Shown: positions 16,284 through 25,150 of the stretch, in pieces
Layout of the letters: each line of letters begins with the position of its first letter
Numbering within the stretch: position 1 is the stretch's first letter
Assembly (NCBI GenBank): GCA_947474225.1
Contig: CANJHS010000018.1
Coordinates: 1-58,705 of the forward strand
Direction of reading: 5' to 3'
DNA: 58,705 bases
Source of the DNA: Roseiflexaceae bacterium
GTDB taxonomy: Bacteria > Chloroflexota > Chloroflexia > Chloroflexales > Roseiflexaceae
The notes under the pieces: generated by a model
What the model was told of the DNA's origin: nothing
The model's database searches: none
What the model saw: only the letters and a program-made list of their open reading frames with translations
Program-made: the position numbers and the translations under genes

Positions 16284-18686
16284 CTATTCAGCAGGATCGA
16301 CGCCGTAGCGCCAGCGATAATAGTGACGTCCGACGTTGCCTTGTTCGATTTGCCACCCTGCTGGATTGTTTGGTACATAGGTCAGCACGCGTCGTTCGAA
16401 CGGCTGTACAAGAACTATCTGCGCAATGCCATTGATGCTCGTTGTGGTCCAGTATGCCTCACTGAGCGGGTAGCCCATGGTGGCAACCCAATTGTCCATC
16501 AAAGCACCCTGTTGACTACGGCCGTTGACATAGATGACGTCAGCGCTGTTGAGATACGCATAAAAGACCTGCGGGATATTATGGCCGGTCGTTGCAGAAT
16601 AGTAGCCGAACCGCGCAGCAGTGACTCCTGTGGAATCAAACGGTGTGACGTTGCCATTGCGATCAATACGCATATCTGCGTATGCACCGACGCGATTGGC
16701 TGCGCGATTCCCTGTGACAGCGGCGAAGCTCGCGTAGGTAGGTGCAGTGAGATCACTGGTGTCACCGGTGATACTTACGTCTGACGGTTCGCGGTCGATG
16801 AATTCTGCATTGCCTACTTGCATCTGGCCACTGATGAGTTCACGAACGAGCAGTCCGCTCGTAACGAACCAGGTGCTTTGCGGGGAGGCAGCGGGGTTGT
16901 TGACCTCCATTCGGCCTTTGTCGAAGTACTGTACTTGGCGCATTCCGCCTGCGATTTGGAGATATGCTTCACTGCGGGCCATCAAGCCAGTAGGTCCCCA
17001 CAGCCAGCTACGTTTGGCCTGCTGGCGGACAACGGGGCGATCGCTACGCGCCCAGAGATATTCGAAGGCCCGGTTCACAAAGGTCTTGAGCGGACCATTA
17101 ATGAGTTCAGTCGTCGGCTGAAAGCTCGCACGTTCGTAATTGGTACTACTGTCTCCGAATGGCGTCTCGGTTGGCGTCGGATCTAGTCCGTCAATCCCAC
17201 TTTTGGGGGTTATGGTTGGTTGGAAGAAGCCGTCAACCGGCGTAGATGTCGGCATGGTTTCAACAATGCGGCCTGCACAGTCCTGGGCGCCGGCAGGACA
17301 GACGGTGTTGCCGAGGTTGTACTGAAAGAACGGATTGCCAAGGTCGCCGATGTTTTTGATTTGAATAAAATAGAAGCCATCGACGAGTGGATTAAAGACA
17401 ATTTTAGAGTCGAATGACGTTGTGTCTTTGTTGTCGTTCTGGTCGATAAACGTATATGCGTCGCGGTCAAACAGGGTCATGATGGTATCAGTACCTTGCG
17501 CGGTGGTCGATGAACTGCTGTTTAAATTTGCAGTGGTGTCTGTCGCAAGAACGTAGGTATTCCCTGCTTTTGCGAAAAATCGAACCCAATCGGCGTCTCC
17601 ATTGGGGCAGAGGCGATGATCGGTTTGTACCTGGTTCGAGAAAATAAGACTGGCTTGTTCTGGTAAACCGTCGGGTTCGTAGAGGTCGGTGCAGAGCCCG
17701 CTGGTGTCAGGTGCATTGCCTCCCTCGAAGCGGTGTCCATCCCCGCCCGTATACGAAAGATTTTTCAGAGTGAAGGTGTAGATGCCATAGTTGGCATTTG
17801 TTGCTTCGTATACACGTGCAACATAAATACCATCCATGGGAGCGCGGAATTGTTTGATGTATGGGTCAAGGGTTGAACTGTTGGGATTTTGTAATTCGTA
17901 GGAATCGTCACTCGTAACGAGCAACGCATGATTGGGGTCGTACAGTTCCATCACCAAATCGAGGGACCCACTGGCAAGTTTCGCTTCGTTGGTGTTGAAC
18001 GCCAATGAGCCCGAGTCGGAGATGATAATGTCATAAACTTTACCTCGGGTCATCGGCAACGCATAATAGTTCATCGAACCAACCGTGCAGAGCTTTTGGA
18101 TAATAGGTAAATCCTGCTGAACCGTGTAATAGTTGGTATATGTTTGTGCACCAGATGTACAGTTTGTTGGCAAGATGGGGGCTGTTATTGGGGTCGGCGT
18201 CGAGGTTGGCTCAGAGGTAGGCGATGGAGTTGCCGTGGCTGGTTGGGCACCAAGATAGAAGAAGAAATTCACCGATGCGCTGTCACCGGTAATGGTTGCC
18301 TTTATCGCAGTACAGGTATTCTGCGAGACACTGCTGTTAGCGATTATTTGTATGGGGAAGATTTTGGTCGCGCCTGGTGAGATATCAGTCGCCGAAAACC
18401 CTTTGTTGTAGCTGGCGACGCCCGTACATCTACCCGTCAGAGTCAAATCGACGGCGTTCAGAGTAACTGTGCTGCTGTTGTTGGTGACTCTGGCATAGAC
18501 TGTGAGAATTTGACCAGCGCTCAGAACCGCATCGTTGTTGTAAGTGCTCCCGGTGGAGTCACCGACTTGGATAATTGCCGCACTGCCTGCATATGCTGCG
18601 GAAGGGATTTGGATTAGGTACGAGGCGAGTAGCACTATCACAACTGTCACGAACGTGATCAGGCGAGGCGTGGTGCGTGTAGACAT
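16284..18686 (-). CDS. large secreted protein with PPC domains and Chloroflexota-type C-terminal repeats
   Basis: 800 residues. A signal peptide is clear (LITFVTVVIVLLASYLIQIP, cut near AYAGSA). Next comes a CARDB-like beta domain (about 35-150: LSAGQILTVYARVTNNSSTV), a Pro/Thr/Ser linker (ATATPSPTSEPTSTPTP, about 153-170), and two bacterial pre-peptidase C-terminal (PPC) type beta sandwiches (about 180-310 and 330-460), each ending in a 'DGIY.ARV / DGFYFIQI' strand. A second proline-rich linker follows. The C-terminal 250 residues contain a WGP..EAY...QYFDKGRMEVNNP block and LVQPFERRVLTYVPNN, ending GNVGRHYYRWRYG, which I know from extracellular Chloroflexota proteins. No catalytic domain is seen, so a surface structural or binding role is inferred. 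The M28-like gene follows by 15 bp. Confidence 0.8.
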   Translation of the reverse strand: MSTRTTPRLITFVTVVIVLLASYLIQIPSAAYAGSAAIIQVGDSTGSTYNNDAVLSAGQILTVYARVTNNSSTVTLNAVDLTLTGRCTGVASYNKGFSATDISPGATKIFPIQIIANSSVSQNTCTAIKATITGDSASVNFFFYLGAQPATATPSPTSEPTSTPTPITAPILPTNCTSGAQTYTNYYTVQQDLPIIQKLCTVGSMNYYALPMTRGKVYDIIISDSGSLAFNTNEAKLASGSLDLVMELYDPNHALLVTSDDSYELQNPNSSTLDPYIKQFRAPMDGIYVARVYEATNANYGIYTFTLKNLSYTGGDGHRFEGGNAPDTSGLCTDLYEPDGLPEQASLIFSNQVQTDHRLCPNGDADWVRFFAKAGNTYVLATDTTANLNSSSSTTAQGTDTIMTLFDRDAYTFIDQNDNKDTTSFDSKIVFNPLVDGFYFIQIKNIGDLGNPFFQYNLGNTVCPAGAQDCAGRIVETMPTSTPVDGFFQPTITPKSGIDGLDPTPTETPFGDSSTNYERASFQPTTELINGPLKTFVNRAFEYLWARSDRPVVRQQAKRSWLWGPTGLMARSEAYLQIAGGMRQVQYFDKGRMEVNNPAASPQSTWFVTSGLLVRELISGQMQVGNAEFIDREPSDVSITGDTSDLTAPTYASFAAVTGNRAANRVGAYADMRIDRNGNVTPFDSTGVTAARFGYYSATTGHNIPQVFYAYLNSADVIYVNGRSQQGALMDNWVATMGYPLSEAYWTTTSINGIAQIVLVQPFERRVLTYVPNNPAGWQIEQGNVGRHYYRWRYGVDPAE

Positions 18687-18733
18687 GTGCGTGTCCCTTG
18701 CTTGAGGCGCAACGATGGTAAGTCAGAATACGA

Positions 18734-18765
18734 TACTATAAGAATTAGTATATCATACGTGCACA
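18734..18765. promoter_or_regulatory. inverted repeat and shared promoter-like motif between the PPC gene and chrA
   Basis: TACTA at 18734-18738 and TAGTA at 18746-18750 form a short inverted repeat with a 7-bp spacer. The 20 bases from 18746 match 4391-4410 at 16 positions, all four differences being transitions. On the minus strand TATACT lies about 60 bp before the PPC gene start; on the plus strand the element is about 40-70 bp before chrA. It may carry divergent promoters or an operator; this is inference. Confidence 0.4.
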
Positions 18766-18804
18766 TGATTGAAGCCCGATATTTTGCTTGTAAAGGGAAT
18801 CCGA

Positions 18805-19377
18805 ATGGTCGCTGGACTCGATGTATTATGGCGCCTCTTTATGGTGTTCACCCGCGTTGCGTTGTTGTCCTGGGGTGGCGGTCCTGCCTCGATGGCATTG
18901 ATGCAACGCATGTCTGTGGCAGAAGGCTGGAGTACCGCGCCGGAATTTGCCGATGCACTGGCTGTTGGTAATGCGCTCCCAGGACCGATTGCACCGCAAG
19001 TTGCAGCATATATCGGCTATCGTGTTGCCGGATTGTCCGGTGCGCTGGCAGCAGTGTTGGGTACGGTAGGACCAACCACAATTTTGATGCTGGTTATGAT
19101 TGTGGCGTTCTTCCAGATAAAAGATTCCCCCGTCGTGACCGGTATGCTCAAAGCCGTACGCCCAGTGGTGGTCGGGTTGCTCTTGTGGACAACCTATGAC
19201 ATTGGACGCTCGGTCTTTTGGAAGCAGGGAATGGTAATCGGTGATCTATGGACACGGTGGGATGGATTGATTATTGCCGTGGTAACTTTCGCAATCCTGA
19301 CATTCTCCAAAGTAAACCCTGCTTACCTTGTCCTCGGCTCGGCGGTATTGGGCTGGCTTGTCTATACGCGTCGCTGA
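18805..19377 (+). CDS. chromate transporter (CHR) family protein, single domain
   Basis: 190 residues from ATG 18805. An upstream in-frame ATG at 18769 is less likely, because AAGGGA sits six bases before 18805. One CHR domain is present: FTRVALLSWGGGPASMALM near the N-terminus, then a FADALAVGNALPGPIAPQVAAYIGY block matching the family's PGP signature, and five to six hydrophobic segments. Long ChrA proteins have two such domains; short ones usually occur as adjacent pairs. Here there is only one short gene and no partner nearby. CHR proteins export chromate or related oxyanions; the substrate here is not shown, and sulfate-like anions are possible. Confidence 0.85.
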   Translation: MVAGLDVLWRLFMVFTRVALLSWGGGPASMALMQRMSVAEGWSTAPEFADALAVGNALPGPIAPQVAAYIGYRVAGLSGALAAVLGTVGPTTILMLVMIVAFFQIKDSPVVTGMLKAVRPVVVGLLLWTTYDIGRSVFWKQGMVIGDLWTRWDGLIIAVVTFAILTFSKVNPAYLVLGSAVLGWLVYTRR

Positions 19378-19423
19378 ACGTGCGACAGCGTACCGGCGCT
19401 TGTAGTGAGCGGATAGAACCAAC

Positions 19424-21547
19424 GTGATATCACAATCCCCCCCCCACGTACATACTGAACCTCCTGCTGATGCACGAAATCCCTGGTGGCTGCAAGACGG
19501 CCCAGTGATACCCCGCTGGCATTGGATGGTGGTAACTGTCGTTGCACTATTCTGTACCATCGCAATGACCTGGCCGGTTGCATTGCACCTCGGCGAAGGT
19601 GTACTGACGACGAAAGAACGAACCGAGAATCCAGACCTTGGTCAGAATGTCTGGAATGTCTGGCACTTCGTCGCAACCTGGAACCGCAGTGATGTCTTGT
19701 GGTCGCGTGTGGTAGCTGCACCATTGGCAGTCAATATGGTGACGCAGTCGTACGGGCTCACTAATCTTGTTGTCACATTGCCTATAGCGTTGCTGGCCGG
19801 CCCAGTTGTGGCAGCAAATTGTATTGTATTACTCGGTTTTTGGGCAAGAATTGTGCTCATGACGGTGTTAGTGGTCCGGGTGACACGCGCGCTGCCGTTA
19901 GCGTTTGTTGTAGCGTGTGTATTTGTGTTGACACCGGCTCACCTGAAAAATATCGAGTGGGCAGCCGACGAAAATGCTGCGTTGCAATGGATTGTGCTTG
20001 TGCATATCAGCGCAGTGTGGTGGTTGAAGTCCCCAAACACGCGTCGCAGTGTGACACTCGCGTTGGTCATGACTGTTGTTTCGCTGTCGAGTGGATATTT
20101 TGGATTATTTGGGATGGTATATGTTGGTTTGCTTACGGTGGCCTTGCTCTGGTCACAACAGGCCAATACACGCCGTGTTGCAACGATTGCAGCATGGTTT
20201 GGCACTGTAGGTTTGCTATGGGCTGGTGTGATGGCAGTGTTGAGCAGTGATATGACCAATCCATTGATACGTTCTGGCGTGCGTTGGGAATCGACGCAGT
20301 TCGCACTCGGTGGAGGTGATGGGTTGCGCGACTGGGTAATGCGCCAAACGGTATGGTTGCACGTCGTGTCGGTAGCTGATTTGGTTACCCCTATGGCCAA
20401 TCATCCATTGTGGGGGTTGATTCCCGCAATAAAATCAGTCTCGTACCCTTCCGAAATGGGTGGGTACCTTGGGATTGTGTGCCTCGCGGTGGTGCTCTGG
20501 ACGTGTGTTCGCCAACGCGAAGTGCGCCTGCTGACGCTGGTTGCGCTGGTGTGCGTCGTATTGGCAGGTGGGCTTGAGCTCAAACTATGGTATGACCAGC
20601 CATTTGCCGCGATACCGGGATTGTTTTGGGTGCTGGACTTCGTCGGCGTGTTTCGAAATGCATCACGACTTGGGCTGTTCCTGGTGTATGCATGGGTACC
20701 ATTGTTGTTGGTGGTGAGTTATGGGTTGGCACATATCGATCGTCGCTGGCAACAATGGGCGCTGTGCGCGGCAATGTTGGTGGATTTTGCACCGCCACAC
20801 TGGGTTATTGTACCGATGCATACGAGCAGTCTTGCAGCACACATTCCCAATGATGGGTCGGCAGGTGCGGTGTTGACCTTGCCGGTACAAAAGAACGCGC
20901 AACAACCGTTGATTGATCAACTTTGTCACCAAAGACCTATCGTCGCGGGGTATTTGGCACGCACACCTGCCTACCCGGTATCCTGGCAGCAGTTCACTAT
21001 CTCGCGTGATCCACAGCGTCTCCTGTTACCGCTGGATGGTGTGACTGCGCTGCAAAATATGGGGATTCGGTATGTTCTGGCACAGGATCAATCCTCCCGT
21101 GCTGCGTTGGACCACATGGTGGGTGAAGGCGTGGAGCGAACAGTAGCGTCACCGTCTGGCGCAGTATATGCAATCCCAGATGGCAGCGTGCCGTTAATCA
21201 TTGCCGGCACGGGTTGGTGGGATGAAGAATCATCGGCTGGGCGGGTGTGTCGCTGGTCGACCGGTGATGCAGAGTTGGTTGTCCTGTCGGCACTGCCGCG
21301 GCGCATCCAGCTGGTCGTGCAGGCCTCGAGCCTGGCGCCGACTGTGTTGACATGGCAGTTGGATGGTGTGCCTGTCGGATCACTTTCGATTGCAGCACAA
21401 CCGGCACAAACGACCCGCGTCCTGTCGCAGCTGGTGCCCGCGGGCAGGAGCATACTTCGTATCCACGCACCTACCGTGCTCGATGCCCACGGGCGCGCAG
21501 TAGCAGTGGCCTTTACGCAGCTTACATACGCAGCGCACAACCGGTGA
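19424..21547 (+). CDS. polytopic membrane protein, GT-C-like (first of a tandem paralogous pair)
   Basis: 707 residues. About eleven hydrophobic segments from residue 35 to about 455 are followed by a C-terminal soluble domain of about 250 residues, probably outside the membrane. Motifs shared with the next gene are TWPVALHLG, QNVWNVWHF, YGLTNLVVTLPIALL, FVLTPAHL, SSGYFGLFGMVY, MGGYLGIV, FRNASRLGLFLVYAWVPLLL, the 'DQLCHQRPIVAGYLAR' block and, at the end, a 'DAHGRAVAVAFTQL' strand. The layout (multispan N-terminus, C-terminal beta-rich domain) fits GT-C superfamily glycosyltransferases or YfhO-like proteins, but I see no diagnostic DxD or catalytic acid in the first loop. The start ATG at 19424 has no strong ribosome binding site. 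It follows chrA by 46 bp. Confidence 0.7.
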   Translation: MISQSPPHVHTEPPADARNPWWLQDGPVIPRWHWMVVTVVALFCTIAMTWPVALHLGEGVLTTKERTENPDLGQNVWNVWHFVATWNRSDVLWSRVVAAPLAVNMVTQSYGLTNLVVTLPIALLAGPVVAANCIVLLGFWARIVLMTVLVVRVTRALPLAFVVACVFVLTPAHLKNIEWAADENAALQWIVLVHISAVWWLKSPNTRRSVTLALVMTVVSLSSGYFGLFGMVYVGLLTVALLWSQQANTRRVATIAAWFGTVGLLWAGVMAVLSSDMTNPLIRSGVRWESTQFALGGGDGLRDWVMRQTVWLHVVSVADLVTPMANHPLWGLIPAIKSVSYPSEMGGYLGIVCLAVVLWTCVRQREVRLLTLVALVCVVLAGGLELKLWYDQPFAAIPGLFWVLDFVGVFRNASRLGLFLVYAWVPLLLVVSYGLAHIDRRWQQWALCAAMLVDFAPPHWVIVPMHTSSLAAHIPNDGSAGAVLTLPVQKNAQQPLIDQLCHQRPIVAGYLARTPAYPVSWQQFTISRDPQRLLLPLDGVTALQNMGIRYVLAQDQSSRAALDHMVGEGVERTVASPSGAVYAIPDGSVPLIIAGTGWWDEESSAGRVCRWSTGDAELVVLSALPRRIQLVVQASSLAPTVLTWQLDGVPVGSLSIAAQPAQTTRVLSQLVPAGRSILRIHAPTVLDAHGRAVAVAFTQLTYAAHNR

Positions 21548-21711
21548 GTGGAACCTCAGGAGACCCTACGCCATTCCCCTTTCCAGGGCAGTATTGCTCC
21601 GCCGAGTCGCAATAGCGTGTGGCTCAGCTGTTTTGACCAATAGCGAATATCCCTCGGAATCGCTGGAGTATGTGCTGTTTCCCCTTGCTGAATGGAATCG
21701 AGAAGACGACG

Positions 21712-23871
21712 ATGGAAAGCTCCAAGCATCCAATTCAACACTGGTGGGACATCATGGTTCCGCGGCGCAGTTGGCGCTTGTGGGGGCTGGTTTGTTGTGG
21801 ATATGTGTTGCTTGCACTGGTATGGACATGGCCGCTGGCGCTGCACTTTGGCAACAACGCCATTCAAGGAGTCGCGGCGGTGCCAGAGACGCCAGTCGAT
21901 ATTGCCCAAAACACATGGAATATCTGGCAGTTCCGCTTGCATTGGGCTGATGGCAGCTGGCCGCTCAGTACGGAGCGAATCTTTTATCCGCTGCGCATCA
22001 ATCTGACCTATCAGACTTTTGGTTTGCCGAATCTGCTGGTTGCTGCGCCGATAGCAGCCGTGTTCGGCGAGATGACTGCGATGAATGTGTTGGTAGTGCT
22101 TGGCTTTGTGCTGGGTGCGTTGGGGATGTATGCACTCTTGCTGGCATATGGGGTGGATGAACGGCTTGCATTCGGCGTCGGCTGGTTGTTTGTCGCGACG
22201 CCAGCCCATTTGTCGGTAGTACAGACTTCAGGGATAGAACGGGCATTGCTTGGCTGGTTACTAGTTGTCCATTGGGCCATTGCGCGATTGGTGCGCCAGC
22301 CAAACTGGCACAGTGCTCTCTGGCTGGCTATGGTACTCGTTGTCGTCTCACTCAACAGCGGGTACTACGGTTTGTATGGTTTGGTCTATTGTGCGGTGAT
22401 GGCAGCATTGGCGTTCAGTGACCGCACGGTGCGGTTGCGGTGGCTGCGGGTAACAGGCTGGGCAGGGGTAAGTGTCGCGGTTTGGGGCGTCGTCATGGTG
22501 ACGCTGATGAGTTGGCCAAGTAGTGGCTATCTCGGTCAGCGCGATCTGCCTGGGGTGTCGATTCTGTCGCAGTCCATCACGCTCGAAGATTGGTACCAGC
22601 GCCAAACCGATCCCATCCATGTGTTGTCGCTGCTCAATATGATAAAGCCGCCGAGTGCGCATGGTGTGTGGCGATTGCTCGGTGCGCCGATTACCTACCC
22701 GCATCCGGGAATCGGTGGTTACCTGGGAATCGGTGTCATTGTGTTGGTGTTTCTTGCCGTATGGCGCGAGCGGCGTACATGGGCGCTGTTTGCCGCTGCA
22801 GGTGTGCTGATATGGCTTGCGTGCGGGCCGGAGGTGCGCCTGTGGGAAGGACAGACTGACGGGTCGGTGCCGGGCTTGTATGGACTCCTCAATCTCGTAT
22901 CGGTCTACAAAAACGCCACCCGGCCGGGAATGTTTTTGTTCTATGCATGGATTCCTTTAGGGATGTTGGTGACGGTGGGGCTGCAACACATTGCGGTGCG
23001 GCACCGTGGTTGGGCAATGGTGGTGATGGTGCTGTTGTGTATTGATTTTCTGCCACCGGCATGGGGAATGGTGCAGATGAAGCCTAGTCTGGTGGTGCCG
23101 CGCATTCCCAAAAACGAACCAGCAGGGTCGGTGCTCGAGGTGCCGGCGCGGATGGACGTAGGTCAAGGGTTGGTTGACCAAATGTGTCATGGGCGGCCGA
23201 TTGCGGCGGGCTACTTGGCGCGTGTCCCGGACTTCTATGTTACCCCGATGCATGGGGTGGTCGTTCCTGCTGATGCAACCACGGATGTCATTCCTACCCT
23301 GCCGTTGCGAGAGATGGGCAACTTGGGGATTCGATACTTGGTGGTACATAGCGATGCGCCGTATTTTGTGTTTGATAATTTGACCAAATGGCATGTACCG
23401 CTGTTGGCGAAGGTGCAGCGCGAGCAGGTCTTTCGGGTGCCGCCGCCTGACGAAGCAGCCCTGGTAGCAGACGACAACTGGTGGGACAGTGAAGACAACG
23501 GTGTGCAGCGATGGCGCTGGTCACAAGGCGAATCACGATTGATTGTGTTGTCGGACCGTGCCAAAATCATCCGTATCGCTATGACTATGAGTAGTATTGA
23601 TGCGATTACTGCACACTGGCGACTCAATGGAACGGATGTCTATGCAACAGTCGTCCCTGCGCAACCACAGATGCTGCGTCGGATTGTGTCGTTGCCGATT
23701 GGAGCAGGGGTGAATTACCTCGACGTACGCAGTCCGACGACGACTGATCCCCATGGTCGCGCTGTGGGGGTTGCGTTTACCCGCCTAGAGATTGTCGGGA
23801 GCAATCCGGTAGCAGGCAGTGTGCCCGCTGCAGTGCCAGCGACAGATCAGGATACGCCATTGTGTCGATAA
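21712..23871 (+). CDS. polytopic membrane protein, GT-C-like (second of a tandem paralogous pair)
   Basis: 719 residues from ATG 21712, chosen because GAGAAG lies six bases upstream; an ATG at 21670 would add 14 residues. It repeats the architecture of its left neighbour: TWPLALHFG, QNTWNIWQF, FGLPNLLVAAPIAAV, FVATPAHLSVVQ, NSGYYGLYGLVY, GGYLGIGVIVL, YKNATRPGMFLFYAWIPLG, then DQMCHGRPIAAGYLARVPD and a C-terminal DPHGRAVGVAFTRLE. Both proteins also share a WWD(E/S)E motif about 100 residues before the end. These are clearly paralogs from a tandem duplication. A membrane-embedded transferase or surface-polymer role is plausible but unproven. The stop codon lies against the terminator of the convergent gene. 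Confidence 0.7.
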   Translation: MESSKHPIQHWWDIMVPRRSWRLWGLVCCGYVLLALVWTWPLALHFGNNAIQGVAAVPETPVDIAQNTWNIWQFRLHWADGSWPLSTERIFYPLRINLTYQTFGLPNLLVAAPIAAVFGEMTAMNVLVVLGFVLGALGMYALLLAYGVDERLAFGVGWLFVATPAHLSVVQTSGIERALLGWLLVVHWAIARLVRQPNWHSALWLAMVLVVVSLNSGYYGLYGLVYCAVMAALAFSDRTVRLRWLRVTGWAGVSVAVWGVVMVTLMSWPSSGYLGQRDLPGVSILSQSITLEDWYQRQTDPIHVLSLLNMIKPPSAHGVWRLLGAPITYPHPGIGGYLGIGVIVLVFLAVWRERRTWALFAAAGVLIWLACGPEVRLWEGQTDGSVPGLYGLLNLVSVYKNATRPGMFLFYAWIPLGMLVTVGLQHIAVRHRGWAMVVMVLLCIDFLPPAWGMVQMKPSLVVPRIPKNEPAGSVLEVPARMDVGQGLVDQMCHGRPIAAGYLARVPDFYVTPMHGVVVPADATTDVIPTLPLREMGNLGIRYLVVHSDAPYFVFDNLTKWHVPLLAKVQREQVFRVPPPDEAALVADDNWWDSEDNGVQRWRWSQGESRLIVLSDRAKIIRIAMTMSSIDAITAHWRLNGTDVYATVVPAQPQMLRRIVSLPIGAGVNYLDVRSPTTTDPHGRAVGVAFTRLEIVGSNPVAGSVPAAVPATDQDTPLCR

Positions 23872-23904
23872 AAAACACCCCGTGCTGCGTCGCAGTACGG
23901 GGTG
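23870..23904 (-). terminator. intrinsic terminator of the DHS-like gene
   Basis: A 12-bp stem with one G-T pair (23876-23887 with 23893-23904). On the minus strand a run of six T residues follows (A-run 23870-23875). It lies 12 bp after the DHS-like stop and touches the stop codon of the convergent membrane protein gene. Confidence 0.85.
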
Positions 23905-23916
23905 AGTGCAGGGTGC

Positions 23917-24999
23917 CTAGGCATCGCCCAGGGTCTTGTGGTAATCATCGGTCAGTTGTGTCATTAATTGTGCCCGTTTGTCGTACAGACGCTTGAGTGG
24001 CCGCGAGGGAGTAGATTCAAGGGCATAGGCAGTTAAAATCGGCATCACAACGGTGCTGTCGACATAACAGACAATGGAATCGGGGAGCTGATCGGGGTCG
24101 ATTTTGCCCCAGGTCATCGCTTCACTCGGTGTGGCGCCAGACAAGCCGCCGGTGTCTGGGCGTGCATCGGTGAACTGGATGAAGTAGTCGTGGCCCTTTT
24201 CGGCGATACCCATGATTTCTTGGAGTTGTGGTTCGGTCTGCAAGATGAAGTTTTTTGGGGAGCCGCCACCAAAAATCATTACTCCACTTTTGCCACCGTG
24301 TTTCTTGGCGTCGTATACGATGGACGTCGTTTCGTTGACATCCGCCTCGACATCGAAGCGTAATTTATTACCGGTGAGGGCCATAGCGGCGACGTTCATA
24401 CCGATCGTCGAGTCACCGGGGCTTGATGTATAGATGGGCACGCCTGCTTCGTATGCTGCGGTCAAGACCGAAACGTACGATGTGCCAATCGCTTTTTCGC
24501 GGGCTTGGGTATAGCGGCCGAGCCGGTAGTGGAGCTCGGCGGTAGACATGGGCTTTTGGAATTCGGGCTCGGCGATGCAGCGACGTAGGAATGCATCGGA
24601 TTCGAGCAAGACATTTTGGTCAAAGAGGATGTCGTAGATGCGGATGATGTTGTTTTCACGCAGCTGAATATCGTCGGTATAGGGGCTGCCACCAAAGAGT
24701 TCAAAGCCCAGTGATCGGTGCATGTCGTGATAAACGTTGGCGCCGGTACTGACGATCCAGTCGATTAGGCCAGCGCGGATCAGTGGTACGACGGATGCAG
24801 TGCCCAACCCAGTCGGTGTGAGTGCACCTGACAACGTAACGCCTATGGTGACATCAGGAGCACTCATTTTGCGGGCATAGAGTTGGCAGGCTTCACGGAG
24901 GCGACCCCCATTGTATGAATAGAAGTGGTTGTCGACGAGTGCTTTGACACTTAACCCTGCAGTAATTGGGGTTGGATCCAATTTGACGCCGTATGCCAT
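23917..24999 (-). CDS. deoxyhypusine-synthase-like protein (bacterial clade, possibly homospermidine synthase)
   Basis: 360 residues. Recognised by FLTLSGAL-type IGVTLSGALTPTGLG (about 52-66), STGANVYHDMHR (84-94), SSPGDSTIGM (192-201), FGGGSPKNFILQT (243-255) and GGLSGATPSEAMTWGKI (284-300). Lys299 aligns with the lysine that forms the enzyme-imine intermediate in eukaryotic DHS, so NAD-dependent aminobutyl transfer from a polyamine is feasible. The HH of eukaryotic DHS after GGG..K is NF here, as I recall for bacterial DHS-like proteins. Bacteria lack eIF5A, and DHS-derived enzymes that make homospermidine are known, so polyamine synthesis is the likelier role. It is divergent from mtnA, at the edge of a SAM cycle cluster, and has its own terminator. 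Confidence 0.85.
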   Translation of the reverse strand: MAYGVKLDPTPITAGLSVKALVDNHFYSYNGGRLREACQLYARKMSAPDVTIGVTLSGALTPTGLGTASVVPLIRAGLIDWIVSTGANVYHDMHRSLGFELFGGSPYTDDIQLRENNIIRIYDILFDQNVLLESDAFLRRCIAEPEFQKPMSTAELHYRLGRYTQAREKAIGTSYVSVLTAAYEAGVPIYTSSPGDSTIGMNVAAMALTGNKLRFDVEADVNETTSIVYDAKKHGGKSGVMIFGGGSPKNFILQTEPQLQEIMGIAEKGHDYFIQFTDARPDTGGLSGATPSEAMTWGKIDPDQLPDSIVCYVDSTVVMPILTAYALESTPSRPLKRLYDKRAQLMTQLTDDYHKTLGDA

Positions 25000-25030
25000 G
25001 GGGGTGACTCCTCACAAATAGGTTGCCAAA

Positions 25031-25070
25031 TTGTACAACATGCAGGTTCAATTGTACCATGCAGGCTCAA
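25031..25070. repeat. tandem 21/19-bp repeat carrying duplicated -10-like elements (DHS-like / mtnA divergent region)
   Basis: Unit 1 is 25031-25051 and unit 2 is 25052-25070; they differ by a 2-base gap and one substitution. Each contains, on the minus strand, TACAAT: one as ATGGTACAAT (25051-25060), the other as TTGTACAAT. The first is an extended -10 about 52 bp before the DHS-like ATG. The duplication may double a promoter or an operator; its function is inferred. Confidence 0.6.
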
Positions 25071-25099
25071 TTGCGGGTATTTCCACGTCCGAAAATCGC

Positions 25100-25110
25100 T
25101 GTGGTATACT
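25100..25110 (+). promoter_or_regulatory. mtnA promoter, extended -10
   Basis: TGTGGTATACT, with TATACT preceded by TG-G, 41 bp before the mtnA ATG. TTCCAC at 25081-25086 is a possible -35 with an 18-bp spacer. Confidence 0.6.
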
Positions 25111-25150
25111 CTATGTTCGTAGCGTCCCTACCCTCTATAGCGAGAATACA

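Noticed and set aside
25031..25150. Forty-codon upstream extension of mtnA
   Set aside because: It covers the tandem repeat and the promoter; MtnA homology begins at the ATG at 25151.
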